From Branchiostoma lanceolatum (Eukaryota > Chordata > Leptocardii > Amphioxiformes > Branchiostomatidae): a stretch of DNA of 64,000 bases. The position numbers and the translations under genes were made by a program. Where the stretch lies: positions 21,126,559 to 21,190,558 of the forward strand of contig NC_089726.1 in assembly GCF_035083965.1 (NCBI RefSeq). The letters are read 5' to 3'. The notes under the pieces were generated by a model. The model was not told where the DNA came from. It did no database searches and saw only the letters and a list, made by a program, of their open reading frames with translations. Every line of letters starts with the position of its first letter. Within the stretch, counting starts at the first letter, position 1. This document shows, piece by piece, positions 11,101-22,400 of the stretch.

Positions 11101-13101
11101 TACCTAACTACGTATACGTAACGTTGCCCTTTGTACATTTCATCGGTGGAACCTCAATATTGGTTCTATGTACTACTAGATACATATATAGCAATCTATA
11201 TGTTATCATTTGCAAACCACTTTATACACATCTCTCTTGTAAGTAAAAGGAATATCAGATATCCGTGTGCAGCTGGTAAATGTATTCCCACGGGGGTCCT
11301 TCATAATGCCAAACCTGGTCAACTTTCCTGATTAAAATATTCTGAATCGCCAAACACATTCCTCTCCGTTTGTTTTTGTTTCATTCTATGATAGAGTGCT
11401 AGCTAGGAATGTGTTCAGAGTAAAATCCCTTTTAAGCCAGGAAAAGATATAAATACGACTAAAGCCTCTCGCACACATAGCCGACAATGGCTTCCCGACC
11501 TTCTTCGGTCCATGGTTTGCAGTTTGGCCATCTTTGAGTGAGTAAGGTCATCTGTGGTTGGGAGATTTATTTATTTACCTATTTCTGTATTATTTTACTT
11601 GGGTAGTACCCTCAGTGTCTTAGCACTGATTTTCAGGGAGGCCCTAGGTACACATATACCAAACATACACTGATATTTACGTAACATATTTGAACGTCAT
11701 TATAATATCGTATCCACACTCAAAGTCCATATCGTGCCAGGTCGTAAGGATCGGAGGTCAGGGGTCACACAATTCTTTTGCACAGTGTTTTGAATTCGTT
11801 AAACTGAGATTGAGATGGTTGGCAATGTTGCATAATAGTCTTTAAAAATAGTCTACGCTAGCCGACTATAAATTTTGAAAAGTTGGGAAAGTCATAATCT
11901 GCTTGGGTGCTGCCAGAGGAGCTAGAAAAGGGTGGATTCCGGGCTACTCCCAACCCAGCGCCAACTTGTGCTGGGCGTGGTCGGGAGCAAAACCGTGGGA
12001 AAGTTCTGAATACGTGACAGGGGCTTACTAGCATATCGTAACATGTTTTAACAGTACAGTAGAATCCGCTTAACTGCACGTCCAATTTGTCAGCGTATTT
12101 GGTGCAATAATCCAGCTGGTGCAATAATGCGAAATTGCCCAGCTGGACCGGTAGTACACAGTATCATATAAGAGGTGAATAGTCTATAAACCTCGGTGTA
12201 GGGTATGAGCTTGTGAGCACGCATTTAGATGCTAGAAAGCTTTCGTTATGCAGGTACAGTGCGGTAACGCCGTAGATTCCACCTCTTGTTAGGGACTCTT
12301 TTATGTATTAGTACGGTAAATTTCAAATTCTCAGGAAAGACATCTAGGGACACAGTGAGTGAAATCAGTAAGCGCAACTGAGGCCCCTGTCATGTTTGGA
12401 CAGATTAGACCGTGTACATCGTTGCAGTGAATTACTGTACAATGCACTGTACTACGTATCCAGTGGGTAGATATGGTTAGATGACTTAGATCAGTGACAG
12501 ACCATTCTCCCTATAGCAGAGCCGAACCCACGTATACATCCTTCGGGTGAATGTAGGAAGTTTCTAGGACGCGGATTCAGCTCTGCCATTAAAGAATGTG
12601 CCGTGCAGATATGCGGAGTCACTAACAATGCAGTGAATGGGAACCGGTTTGGGATTTTGGGATTCGGTGCAGTTAAATGAAATGTGTGTTAATCCGAGGT
12701 GCAATTAAGTGGCTTCCGGTAATTGTAACAGTTCGACATTTACATGTGCGCGTTTATTACTTACAAATATTCACCTTTGTAGACCTTCTAGGAGCGTTGG
12801 TATTTGAGGGGGGGCGCTAATTCATGATTTTCAATACAAGTCATGTTCTAATGTCGGGGAGAGTGTTTCTGCCTCTCTAGAAGGACAGAGACAATCCCCC
12901 ACATTGGAACCTGGCCTAAATGTTGAAAATCTCGAGTCAGCCTCCTCCCTCCCACGGCCCCATATACATCAATGAGCGCCCCTAGAAATCCTGCGACGGA
13001 GGCTACATTTTCCAACTCACCGGACTGATGTAGAAGGCCGCTGGGTCTGCATGATCCAAGCAGATGGCAGATAGCCGACATTCGTCGCGAAATCCACACA
13101 T
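8135..13101 (-). CDS. rolling stone-like multipass membrane protein, copy 1
   Basis: Three coding exons on the minus strand: 13,101-13,021 (ATG, 27 codons, donor GTGAGT), 10,009-9,797 (71 codons, donor GTAAGT) and 8,674-8,135 (179 codons and stop). All junctions are phase 0, giving 277 residues. The N terminus has the family pattern FRDECRL..LDHADPAAFYIS, followed by W-L-Q-K-P and a TYR at the start of the first membrane segment. Several hydrophobic helices follow, with the family-typical later motifs: histidine in a membrane helix (LLHVVNS), the LLHAVYP and VFWVTGG segments, and FLDYSSDPG. The C-terminal tail is hydrophilic. Rolling stone was described in Drosophila myoblast fusion; vertebrate and amphioxus relatives are poorly characterised, so function here is unknown. 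A near-identical paralogue sits at 19,492-27,683. The long first intron holds a MITE and a LINE tail. Confidence 0.85.
10160..10414. mobile_element. ~250-bp MITE, family A, copy in rolling stone intron 1 (copy 1)
   Basis: Bounded by TTAA at both ends. The right end (CCGCGGGTCCAGTGAGAGG) is the inverse of the left end, which reads CCCCTCT..ACCCGCGGCAC. Three more copies lie at 18,104-18,335, 21,676-21,926 and 36,585-36,839. The copy at 21,676 sits at the equivalent place in the other duplicate, so this insertion predates the duplication. No coding capacity. Confidence 0.8.
10510..11045 (+). mobile_element. 5'-truncated non-LTR retrotransposon tail with target-site duplication
   Basis: The insertion is absent from the equivalent place in copy 2 of the segmental duplication and is flanked by the 10-bp repeat GAATTTATCT (10,500-10,509 and 11,046-11,055). 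It encodes the end of a LINE ORF2: a C-G-H-P-C..H..C-P zinc-knuckle-like stretch (CGHPCESISHYFLYCP) of the kind found after the reverse transcriptase of several LINE clades, then stops at 10,758-10,760. A 3' UTR and an A-rich tail follow. It inserted after the duplication. Confidence 0.85.
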
Positions 13102-13719
13102 TTTTTCAATACAGGCTAGGTAGCAGCGTTCTCACTAAATGCAGTATGTCACCTTGTATATTTAGCCCATTCCAAACTGCTGCTGGTTTAGGTTTCACTG
13201 TTTCCCAAGCCAGGATTAATGCCTTGAAATGTTCATCGAGATCGAAAAGACAAACAGCAAAGGAGGTAGGTAATCTTATAACAACCTACGACGAATGTGA
13301 ACGCGCCGTAACTACGTAAGAATACAGTAACTAGTAAACAGAGATGTTGTCTTGTCTTTGTCTTTTTATTTCGCACAGGTAAAAGAATTTTACATACATA
13401 TGACAGGTCAATACACATAGTGCCGGGGAAGGTAGAGACCAATGTGGTCTATAATATTCCATCCCCATTTTTCAAACAGAATAAATTACAATGATAAATT
13501 AAGATATAGAGAAAAAAATGACAACTTAATATCGTAACAAATAACAAATCAATAACTAATAATAACAATAACAAAAAACAAGAACTAAATTATCATATAT
13601 AAAGAAACAATTACCTAACTGAACACAGAAAAATTACCAACTAAGTAAGAAAGGAAACAATTCGATAAATAATAACGATGCAAATAACGACAAGCATATA
13701 TAACAACACAAGTCAATAA

Positions 13720-16700
13720 CACAAAAAATGCACCCAGACATGCAGGATATAAATGAAAAACCAAAGAATAGAAGGTTAAGCAAAGGATTGTTTAAAATGG
13801 AGCTTTTTAACATGTTTTTGAATCTCAGTAGTGATTTGCAGTTTTGTAAGTTTTCATGTAAGCTATTCCAAATTTGCGGGCATCTGTACATCATGGAGAA
13901 CATTCGCTGCTGTGTTTTTGCTTGTATCTGTTTCAAGTTGTTTCGTTGCCTTGTATTGTAATGATGAAATTCCGAGTTGTAGTGAAAGAGACGTTTGAAT
14001 TGATTTGGTACACAGGAACTATCATTGATTATTTTACAGACAAAAATAGAAGTTTGAAGCTTGTTAATATCATATATAGTCATAACTTTTAGATTACGAA
14101 AAAGCGATGAGGAGGGGAATGTGTAGGAGACATTTGAAACTAAACGAACAAAACGTTTTTGTAAGAGAAGCAGTGGTTTTAATGTTGTGGCGTATGTACT
14201 AGCCCATGCTATATTACCATATGCTAGGTAGGGATATATAAGACTGTAGTATAATATAAGGAATGTTTTTGGAGATAGCAGATTTACAATTTTTCTGATA
14301 ATACCTATGTTTTTATAAATTTTCTGGCAAATAAGGTCTACATGTTTTTTCCAAGTTAATTTTTCATCGATGGTGAAACCTAAAAAACATGTGTGAGTTA
14401 CTTGATCAATAGGTGTGTTATTGACGCTATTTTGACATTTTCTTTATTATATTTCTTATTTTTCCCCTCAAAAATAATGAAATTCGTTTTCTTAACGTTT
14501 AATGATAATTTATTTGCTTGGAACCATTTGTTCATTTTGTCTAATTCGCGATTCATTTTGCTTACTAAAAATTCAAGATTTGAGTGGGAAGTAAATAAGT
14601 TCGTGTCATCAGCAAATAATAGTGCATATATTTCATCAGATACAAAAGCTAAATCATTGATATAGATGAGAAATAACAGGGGACCCAAAATAGAACATTG
14701 AGGGACGCCACAGGAAATTGGTTTTGTGTCTGAAGAATACATATTATTGGTGACATATTGTTATCTATTTGATAAATAATCCTTTAACCAGGTGAAGACT
14801 AAGCCATTGAAGCCGTAGCATTTGAGTTTCTCCAACAATATGTCATGGTCCACCGTATCGAAAGCCTTCGATAGATCCAGAAAAACTCCAATGGTGAATT
14901 CATTCCTTTCTATGGCCGAGGTTATTTTATCTACTAATTTCAAGAGGGTCATGTATGTTGAATGATGTTTTCGGAAACCGTACTGATGTTCGTGAAGTAT
15001 GTTATTTTCCTCCAGATGTTGCGAAATTCTTTTGTATACTAGTTTCTCCAGAACTTTTGAAAAGACGGGCAAAATAGATATGGGTCGGTAATTTGACAAC
15101 GAACAAGGGTCTCCAGATTTGAAAAGGGGAATAACTTTTGCTATTTTTAAGTCAGTTGGGACTATACCGGTCTCCAAAGACATTTGGAGAATATGCGTGA
15201 GGGGCTCAAGAATGGTGGTGCTGACTTGTTTTATCAATGAGGTGCTTAGTTCATCCTTACCTGGAGCTGAGTTCTTAAGGTTAAAAATAATGTTTTGAAC
15301 TTCGGATGCGCTAGGTGCTTCAAACGAACTAAGAGATGTGTAGACATTTCTAATAAACGTTAAAGGAGAACTGTCGCTCTTCTCAATCTTTTTTGCCAGG
15401 GAGGGTCCAATATTAACAACGAAGTTGTTGAAACTATCAACTATATCTTGTGGGTTGGATATTTCCAAAGTACCTTCATAAAGTTTCCTGGGGAGAACAT
15501 TCAACTTCCTTCTCTTATTAATAATCTCATTTATCAATTTCCATGTTTTGGTTATATCATTCGTTGTGTCTTTAAATTTTTGATGATAGTAGTTTCTTTT
15601 AGATATGCGAATTAATGTGTTGAATTTATTTCTGTAAGTTTTGTATGTCTGGAAAGAATTTGGATTAGGATTCTTAACATATTTTCTATACAATTTGTTT
15701 TTCTTTATGGATGATTTGTGTAGAGCGGGAGTAAACCAGGGTTTGTTTTTGTCTACATTGTGTCCGGATTGAGTCACAATGGGGAAACATTTTTCAAAGT
15801 GAGAGGTGAATACTTGAATAAATTTACCGTAGGCGTCATTTGCGTCAGTAAGATTGTATAGGTTGTCCCACGATTCCACGGCTAATAGATCTTTGAATTT
15901 ACTAACATTAGAACTAGTAAATTTGCGTGAACGACGTTTTTCACTTTGACTTTTATTCATTCTACTATTACTCCTAACTATGTAGAATGTAGGGAAATGG
16001 TCTGAAATATCTGTTACAAGCACACCTGATGATTCTGTTAATGAATTTGTTAAGATATTGTCAATTAATGTAGCTGATTTATCAGTTATTCTTGTTGGTT
16101 TCGAAATGGTTGGATAAATACTGCACGAGAACAACATATTTAGAAAATCAGCAGTTAGTGCATGGCTTTCATTTTTTAGTAAATCTATATTGAAATCGCC
16201 AACAAGGAAACATGTTTTCCCTTCCTTATTTATTGCATCCAATGTTGTTGCAAGATGACTAATAAATTCTTTAATATCAGTGTCAGGCGGCCGGTATACA
16301 CAGCCTAATATCACTTTTTTTGCAGAAGGAGATGAGGAAGTAGGAAGTTCTATAAAAAGAGATTCTACATTTTCCTCTTCTGTATGTATAGTTAGATCGT
16401 CCCTTGGAATGAACTCTAGATTTTCACGTATAAAGAGAGATACTCCCCCACCAACTCTGTTTGATCTACAACGATGTAATGATGTATAGTTTGGAATGTC
16501 ATAAAGTTGAGATGAACTTTGAGTTAGCCAAGTTTCAGATAACCCAATGATAGAGAAATCATGTTTAAGTGTAGAGAGATAGTGAATAAAACTGTCATGA
16601 TTCCGTGGAAGACTTCTGACATTTAGGTGTACAATTGAGAACGCGTGGGTACCATGGCCCGGCTTTGTACACATGGTGTTAAACGAATTTTCTGAGTAAT

Positions 16701-17097
16701 AAACGCATGGACTTCCCGTATTTGAATCTAGGAAGTTACTGTAAAAGTTTAAATCTGGATCCCAGTTGTCAGTGAAGTTTGTTTCCTTCTCAGTGTCGAG
16801 GGTGAAGGGGTTAAACAACAGGTTACAATCTTCATAATTATATGTTGTGCTATTGAATTTGTCTAAGTGCGAGTAAAATTCGTTATCCTCCATATGTGAA
16901 AAGGGAAAAAGACTACTACAATACTTACAGATCCATGATGTCCAGTGCTGCTGTGTTGACTTGGTAATCGGGGTACATTTCTTGTGAAACATTTTCATGC
17001 AACAAGAGCAATTTGCTGCATTACTATTTGGGTGGATTACTTTGTTACACTTAGGACAATATATTCTTCCCACTTGATGAGGTGTTATCGGAACCAT
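13720..17097 (-). pseudogene. LINE ORF2: PHD-like finger, endonuclease and reverse transcriptase, with a stop and a frameshift
   Basis: The first ATG in frame is at 17,097. An N-terminal Cys/His cluster (YCPKCNK, CSCCMKMFHKKC, WICKYC) looks like a PHD finger. Then comes an APE-type endonuclease with SETWL, VGDFNID and SDHFP, and a reverse transcriptase with LDLSKAFDTVDH. The frame stops at 14,761-14,763 with a TAA that sits inside the conserved stretch between the NR and the QYVT of the RT. The same frame reopens at once and shows SCGVPQCSILGPLLF (a Cys where Gly is usual) and the catalytic FADDTNLF, down to 14,398. A frameshift near 14,400 moves the reading into the frame of 14,083-13,634 for the C-terminal part. 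The element cannot make an intact enzyme. Confidence 0.88.
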
Positions 17098-17156
17098 ACT
17101 TAATTTCGGATGATATACATTATACAAGTCAGCAAAACGATACAAGACTAGGTATC

Positions 17157-17813
17157 TCAATTGTCAGCATTTCTAGTTGGGCCCCTGGGCGGGTGCACGA
17201 CAAGGCGGTCGAATCTGAGGAATGCTATGTTCCCACGCTCTCTCGCCGCTCTCATTTCGGGTAGGAGGTTCTTTCTTCTTTGTCGAACGGCGTCTGAAAA
17301 GTCCTCATTGATATAGATGCCTGTTCCTTTCAAGTTTTTTGCATTCTGCAATATCGTGAGTCTGTCCTTGAACCTGAGGAGTTTGGCGACAATAGGTCGT
17401 GGCCTTTCTCCTGGTTGGAATCTTCCGTTACGGTGTGCCCGCTCGATCTCGATTTTTCGGGGATCTAGTTTGAGTTTCTCTTTTATCATGACTCTTACTT
17501 TTTGTTCGCTTTCCTCCCAGCTCTCCTCCTTTGAATCGGGAATTCCGTCAACGATGATCATGATGTTGTTTCGTCTCGACTGGTTTTCCAGATAGTCCAT
17601 TTTGTTCACACTTGTTGTCGAGTCGGCCTTGAGTTGGGAGAGTTCTGCCTCGATTTCATTGATCCTCTGTTCGTATTGCGAGCTTGCTGATTTCCCTTCT
17701 TCTATGTCCTTCTGAGAGTACTGTAGGCTGTCGCGTATTTCTTGTACCTCTTTCACTAGGTGGTCAAAGCTTTCGAAGCTGGAATATGTTACCAGAAGGG
17801 TTGAAGTCGCCAA
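17157..17813 (-). CDS. LINE ORF1p, coiled-coil plus RRM-like (L1 ORF1 type), 5' truncated
   Basis: 218 codons without a stop. Residues about 15-75 form a heptad-rich coiled coil (EVQEIRDSLQ, EIEAELSQLK). Residues about 80-160 match the RNA-recognition-like domain of L1-type ORF1 proteins, with the RRNNIMIIVDGIPD strand, ERAHRNG and RPIVAKLLRFKDR. The C-terminal part has the (Y)INEDFSDAVRQRR and LPEMRAARERG stretches typical of that family. Such proteins trimerise and coat the LINE RNA. The first codon available is TTG, so the real start is missing. The TGA stop overlaps the beginning of the ORF2 frame, as in many bicistronic LINEs. Confidence 0.85.
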   Translation of the reverse strand: MATSTLLVTYSSFESFDHLVKEVQEIRDSLQYSQKDIEEGKSASSQYEQRINEIEAELSQLKADSTTSVNKMDYLENQSRRNNIMIIVDGIPDSKEESWEESEQKVRVMIKEKLKLDPRKIEIERAHRNGRFQPGERPRPIVAKLLRFKDRLTILQNAKNLKGTGIYINEDFSDAVRQRRKNLLPEMRAARERGNIAFLRFDRLVVHPPRGPTRNADN

Positions 17814-17820
17814 AATATTG

Positions 17821-18103
17821 ACGATTTCTTTATTCTATTCATCACAAATGTTGATACAACGTAGTATCTATGATAAACATTGACAACCAATAGATACATT
17901 TATTATATGCTTCCGGAACAAAGAAGACTATACGACCATAAACTGTTCCTCCTCGATATCACATGAAATATGACTAAAAGTTTAAACTAGACATGAGTAA
18001 CCAGGAGTATATGTAATCAACAACACTATTATCATCATAACATTTAAAATGCACTGATGGATTTTAAGAAATTATACTAATGATATGAAAATACATTCCT
18101 CTC
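17821..18103. other. no gene or repeat recognised
   Basis: AT-rich spacer between the LINE 5' edge and the family A MITE. I see nothing in it. Confidence 0.4.
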
Positions 18104-18335
18104 ACTGGACCCGCGACTCGTTGGCGACCTCGCTGCGATCGAGCGTATTGACACAGCGCTAAACGAATTTCATCGATAAAAAAAGGAATGATTTTACGCT
18201 TTGTGTGATTTTTGTTTTTTTATTAATTTTGTACTTTTTGAATGATATTCCCATTATAAAGTTAAGGGCAACACAACTCCAGTTTAGGACGCAGCGACGC
18301 CCCCAGCGTGCCGCGGGTCCTGTGCGGTCACATTC
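18104..18335. mobile_element. family A MITE, diverged copy
   Basis: Begins CTCTCACTGGACCCGCG and ends with the inverse CGCGGGTCC. The interior (attgacacagcgct, ttataaagttaaggg, cagtttaggacgcagcgacg) matches the other three family A copies. The outermost bases are more diverged than in the other copies, and the flanking TTAA is not preserved. Confidence 0.75.
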
Positions 18336-18721
18336 GGCGTAGGCTTGTCTTAATATCGCACTTATAGCATTTATGGGATAGTCTTGTTACGGAATAGCTT
18401 ACCTTATAGATCCTTGTCGGCGGTGAATTACTATCAAAGTCTGCTTGTTAATATCTTTTGTTATCTTATTTTCGCACATTTTAAAAGAAAATAATAATAA
18501 TGATAATGATAACTGTTCTTAGTTAAATCGATATATCTATGATAAGACTACAATTTGACAAAATCAGTGCACGTCTTGAGCAGTGTACATTTTTACCCAT
18601 TCTTGTTTGTTAGCTGCTATTTTCCGAAGATATTTCAGCACATGGGTCTCCATTCTTATATGCATATTCGGATACAGTTTGCGGTCGTCTATAAGGCTAC
18701 TTAGGAGCCCCTAAAGAAAAT
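18336..18721. other. no gene recognised
   Basis: Short AT-rich open frames only; no splice-linked exon or known repeat seen. Confidence 0.35.
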
Positions 18722-18970
18722 AATACATACATATGATTAATAAAAAACACATGGTGCTGGGGAAAGTAGAGATCAATCTGATCTATAACATTCCTTCCCC
18801 GATTCTCTTAAACAAGATGATTTACAATAATGAATCAAAGTGTATAAACAAAAGAGTATTTAACAACTTAATGCCATAACCACTTACGAAGCAATAACTA
18901 ATGATAATATAAGATATTAACCGAATTATCACTTACTAAACAAATACCTAACTGAACACAGAAAAATAGA
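18722..18970 (-). mobile_element. solo 3' UTR of the 13,350-17,820 LINE family
   Basis: Aligns with 13,385-13,630: shared words include tacatacatatga, ggtgctggggaaagtagaga/gtgccggggaaggtagaga, acaacttaat and tacctaactgaacacag. It is a heavily 5'-truncated copy with no coding sequence. Confidence 0.8.
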
Positions 18971-19491
18971 AATATCCTACAACATCAAAATCGCACGACA
19001 CATGTAGAGCTAGCGCTGTATTTTCTGTCGCATGATGCTCGGCTAATTTTACGTGCAATTCACCTGCGATTGACCCTGAAACGATCACATAACCCTATCT
19101 TACTAAGACCTACGGCGTATGTAACCACCGGCGTATATAATTATCGCGCCCGATGTTACACAAAAAAAACGTACGACGTACGGCGCTATCGTCGGGGGTA
19201 CAGCCCCATCGCAGGTTACATCTACTAACATAATTCAACAAGGTTACATAACTCCGCCACCCTGAAAAGATACATCTACACAGATCTCCAACCCAACGGC
19301 CCCCATGGCCATTATAATACACTCCTGTATATCTAAACTGTACATAACTGGTGTGTGTGTGTGTGTGCGCTGCATGCAATAGAGATCTCTCGATCCCACT
19401 GTTTTTCCAAGCGGTGGATTTATGTACCCGGCGGATTAATGTTAAATGGTGGTTAGTTACATAGTGCGATGTATGTGACCGTAGTTTAGTA

Positions 19492-22400
19492 TCACAGATT
19501 GTCCAAGGCTGATTGGTCCACGCGGAAGGACCTTGGGTCATCGCCTGTAACCTGCCCGGACCGCTCTCGGACACATCTCACTGCTGCTTCTCTAAACTTA
19601 ACCAAACCGTAAACCATCAGCTGACCAACAACAACAGACAGGATTAAACCAATGGCTACTCCAGCCGCCATACCCGGATCACTGCTATAGTCCAGGAATG
19701 TATAGAAATAGGATTTTCCAAAGAAGGTCCCTCCCGTGACCCAAAACACCACAGTAAAGATTACGTATACAAGACATATTCCCATTGGGTACACAGCGTG
19801 TAACAAACGACAGGGAAACCCAGACACTAGGATGTCTATAATCACAAGGATAGAGTTTACGACATGGAGAAGGATGTCACTCGCATTCCATCCAGCTGTG
19901 GAGCCAAGCAAGGGGCCGAACAAGATGGAAATGGTGAAAGCACCGGCGAAGGAGCAGTCTAAGATGACCCAGCCCGCCTTTAAGGACCAGTGGAGGGTCC
20001 TAGTGCTACCTACAAGGTCCAGTCGGCCAACCTGAAAGAGTTGAGAGAAGCAGTGAGACATCGATATCAAAATCGGTACAACAAACAGAAGGACTGTGAG
20101 AATGCCTCTATTGATTTAAAAAACGCCATGAAAACTACTTTCATTAATAGGTCGCCATATCAGATACAAACGTCAACTATCAGAACATAAATGACGAAAA
20201 GAACTAATAGTGACTGATCAGTGGCAAATAAATAAGGCAAAAACAATATAAACCAAGAACAAAAGCCATTACATTTTATCAAAATTTCAAAAAAATTCTT
20301 TACAATGTACAACAAATTGATAGCACAACGTCAATATAGATGACAAAAAAGAAATCTTGATTAAAAAGTGTCAGTGTAAGAACTTAAATGTAGTATGTAA
20401 GTTAATTGTATGTTGATGTTTTTTGTACTCCAGGAAGATTAGCAACTTCCTGATTACATTTATATGATAGCTAAAGGAGTAAATAAAATATCCAAGTACC
20501 CCCATTAGAAATTTACATTTGCATTGCCGAAACCTTTGTATGCTTCCCTGCTCTCTGAATGATGAGTTGCATGCAATGTTTTCACTATTTGATACTTCAC
20601 ATTCAAGGAAATCCATGTTTAAAAAATAAAAAAATAAAAAAAAACTCCTGGCCCGAAATTCTGCATGCCCGTTACTAACCCAAGAAACAAACAAGCTCCA
20701 AGTTCTACGTTCCGTAGATGTGGAATATAATAAACATATGATTTGATCTACAACAAACAGAAAGCACAATATAAGCAAACAAAAATCCGAACCCGTATAG
20801 ACGGACTGCTTATGCGTCGGTCCTAATTGTATAAAGGGACCCCGCCGGGTAGTTCACGGGCTGTTTTCTTTGGCGACGCCGCAGAGGCGAGCCTAATGCT
20901 ACAATATTTTGTGAAGTTTGCAGAAATTCTAGGAATTGCACAGGAATGTGTCCACAAGGAATTCAGGACGATAACTAAAGAATGCCTGGACGGACTTTCT
21001 TCATATTTGTTAGGTGGGTAGGTCTTTGTGAGACCTCAAGATGACTATATTTGGACACCCATCGGTTGTCGGAACATTTTGTATTTAGAGGAGGATCCCG
21101 AATCATCTTAATTCAGACTTAAATTGAACGTGGGACCTGGTAACAGATAGAAACCGTGAACTCATCGTGCGAACACCAGGGGGTAAGCCAACCGCCCCCG
21201 GGCCCCGTACCCGGCAGTCCACCGGGACAAATATGCGGCTTCGGGGCCCGGACGGGACTACAACCCCTACGGGCCCCGGCTCAAATGGGACCAAAGCATA
21301 AGGACTTACCCGCTTTGCCCGGTACGACTGATGTAAGCAGACAGCGGCACTCCACACGCCGTGCACAGTCAGAGCGATGAACCCCAAATCTGAGATCGTC
21401 ATGCCCCAGGGCACGTCAGGAAACCGCCCGTACCAATCCAGATTACAGAAGACGAGGATGGATAACACCGCGGCAGCAAAGAGCACACGGTACGTCAGGA
21501 ACAAGGCTGGTTTCTGCAGCCACTGTTAGGAGGAGCGTATCAAATGAATGAGTAATATACAGAGATCTTTACTGACACAACAAAAGTACATGCAACCAAC
21601 CAACAATGGGATACAAAATGATTAACCTACGTACAAGTATATGAATACTTCTACATGTCGAGTCTGACCTATCACTTAAGCCCCTCTCTCACTAGACCCG
21701 CGGCACGCTGACGGCATCGCTGCGGCCGATCAAATTGACAAAGAGCTCAACAAAATTCATCGACAAAAAGCGAATCTTTTTAAGCTTTGAGTGTTTAGTT
21801 GTATTTTTGGTCTTACTTGCACGTTTTGGATGATACCCCTATCATAAAGTCAAGGGTAACACAAATCCAGGTTAGGACGCAGCGACGCTGCCAGTGTGCC
21901 GCGGGTCTAGTGAGAGGGGGGCTTAACACTACTAGTTCTAAGATCAAAGCATTCTTTGATATATTTACGTATTTGTTTAAAATAAGGGTTGTCTCCTTCT
22001 AAAAAGTATTTGAATGGAATGGAATATATCAAATTCTGTTGAGTAAGCGGGAAGAAGGTACCTAACTACGTACGTAAAGTTGCCCTTTGTACATTTCACC
22101 GATGAGACCTAAATATTGGTTCTATTTAGATACATATATAGCAACCTATATGTATTCATTTGCAAACCACTTTATACATGTCTCTTGTAAGTAAAAGGAA
22201 TATCAGATATCCGCGTACAACTGGTTAATGTATTCCCACGGGGGGCCTTCATAATGTCGAGCCCTGGTCAACTTTCCTTATTAAAATATTCTGAATCGCC
22301 AAACACATTCCTCTCCGTTTGTTTTTGTTACATTTTATGATAGAGTGCTAGCTAGGAATGTGTTCAGAGTAAAATCCCTTTTTCGCCAGGAAAAGACATA

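Larger units (their letters stand above)
8094..13345. repeat. segmental duplication, copy 1
   Basis: Alignable by eye with 19,451-22,989 plus 26,602-27,931, with a few percent differences in non-coding DNA. It starts at ggttagttacatagtgcg in both copies and ends near 13,345 / 27,931. It contains a full rolling stone-like gene. Differences between copies are mainly insertions: a LINE tail here (10,510-11,045), and an exon-like segment and a 3.6-kb transposon in copy 2. Confidence 0.9.
13350..17820 (-). mobile_element. CR1/L2-like LINE, nearly full coding capacity, 5' truncated
   Basis: A 4.4-kb minus-strand element with ORF1 (17,813-17,157), ORF2 (from about 17,097 down to about 13,720) and a 3' UTR ending near 13,350 with AATAAAAAGACAAAGACAAG on its own strand. 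A second, solo piece of the same 3' UTR lies at 18,722-18,970. ORF1 has no ATG at its upstream edge and runs into a TAG just upstream, so the 5' end is lost. ORF2 is broken by one nonsense codon and at least one frameshift. It lies between the two rolling stone duplicates. Confidence 0.9.

Noticed and set aside
12848..13099. 83-codon minus-strand frame (and its twin at 27,430) as a separate gene
   Set aside because: It is an alternative frame over the true first exon of the rolling stone genes, which starts at the ATG at 13,101 (27,683) in another frame.
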